Shown here: piece after piece, positions 63,661 through 64,000 of the stretch | Layout of the letters: every line of letters starts with the position of its first letter | How positions within the stretch are numbered: position 1 is the first letter of the stretch | Origin: Isoetes taiwanensis | Taxonomy: Eukaryota > Streptophyta > Lycopodiopsida > Isoetales > Isoetaceae | NCBI GenBank assembly: GCA_021234155.1 | Contig: JAJEKV010000236.1 | Location: 184,001 to 248,000 of the forward strand | DNA: 64,000 bases | Reading direction: 5' to 3' | Program-made: the position numbers and the translations under genes | Notes under the pieces: model-generated | The model's database searches: none | Told to the model about the DNA's origin: nothing | What the model saw: the letters and a program-made list of their open reading frames with translations, nothing else

Positions 63661-64000
63661 TAAGATAAGATTGGGGTGAGATTCTGCTGATGAATTTGTG
63701 ATAGAAATTAACAGGTTATCGATTGCAGGAGAATAATCAACAAGAATATTATTCTCTCTTTATGGAGCACCTTTGGATTAGCAAAATATTAGACTAAAGC
63801 GTAGTTCGGACGAGAATACAATGGATTCAAGAGTCACAGAGTTGTGGTTCGTGAAGTCACAACTATAGATTGGGAAGCTGAATCTGAGGTTGTGATAGAC
63901 GGAATAAAGAGGTCTAAAATGAGATTGGGAGGAGAGTTTAATCAGTTCAGCTTGGAATCTCCAGTGGACAACGTATAGTTATCGTTTGCATAAAGGAGCT
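63661..64000. other. Right edge, nothing recognised
   Basis: AT-rich; may continue the Helitron or RPA-like gene. No Helitron 3' hairpin with CTRR end was found in the window. Confidence 0.35.

Overview
The window looks like nuclear DNA of a land plant with a large, transposon-filled genome. The plant assignment rests on a broken UFM1 gene with plant-like exons, a type II metacaspase fragment, a Ty1/copia and a 10.8-kb LTR element that both use the plant-typical primer site TGGTATCAGAGC or a one-base variant of it, a CACTA-type terminus, a chromodomain Ty3 element, a tRNA-derived SINE, and a Helitron-type helicase beside an RPA-like gene. The species cannot be told from sequence alone. No intact, clearly functional host gene was found; almost everything recognisable is mobile DNA or its debris.

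Layout. 1-24 is the 3' tail of a SINE. 28-1533 is an unrecognised, transposase-like reading frame broken by small frame changes. 2598-3653 is a 5'-truncated LINE (minus). 3654-3942 is a TATA-containing repeat that recurs at 55812-56100. 4514-18796 is one young Ty1/copia element (target duplication CTTTG on both sides) whose 3' LTR is split by about 8.9 kb of foreign DNA. That insert holds a possible captured exon (10483-10734) and a full-length LINE (11791-18475, minus), which is itself split by a 1,713-bp TIR element (14494-16206).

18802-21372 is host-derived: a metacaspase fragment and a UFM1 gene copy with damaged later exons, both on the minus strand. 22809-24006 is a diverged LTR cut by a CACTA-like terminus at 24007. 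A SINE lies at 24966-25196. 25510-36297 is a complete but apparently non-coding LTR retrotransposon (LARD type, target duplication TTGGG) inserted in a minus-strand reading frame; its leader carries five hairpin-forming repeats.

36300-38890 is low-complexity and microsatellite-rich. 38895-47022 holds a truncated LINE, a short element with TIR-like ends, and a full-length LINE with ORF1 and ORF2 remains, joined through (GA)n tracts. 47140-51800 is a decayed PIF/Harbinger element (Myb-like gene plus transposase). 52360-54620 is a 5'-truncated Ty3 chromovirus with its 3' LTR, followed by two LINE 3' ends. 56400-63990 is built of tandem duplications, palindromes and four successive ~122-nt hairpins (60201-60768), then a Helitron-type helicase (60897-61803) and an RPA70-like gene (62050-63660), all probably parts of one degraded Helitron.

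The most interesting unexplained structures are the four-hairpin cluster at 60201-60768, the periodic hairpins inside the non-coding LTR element, the 4-bp-TSD TIR element inside the LINE, and the 3' tail shared by the SINE and the LINEs.
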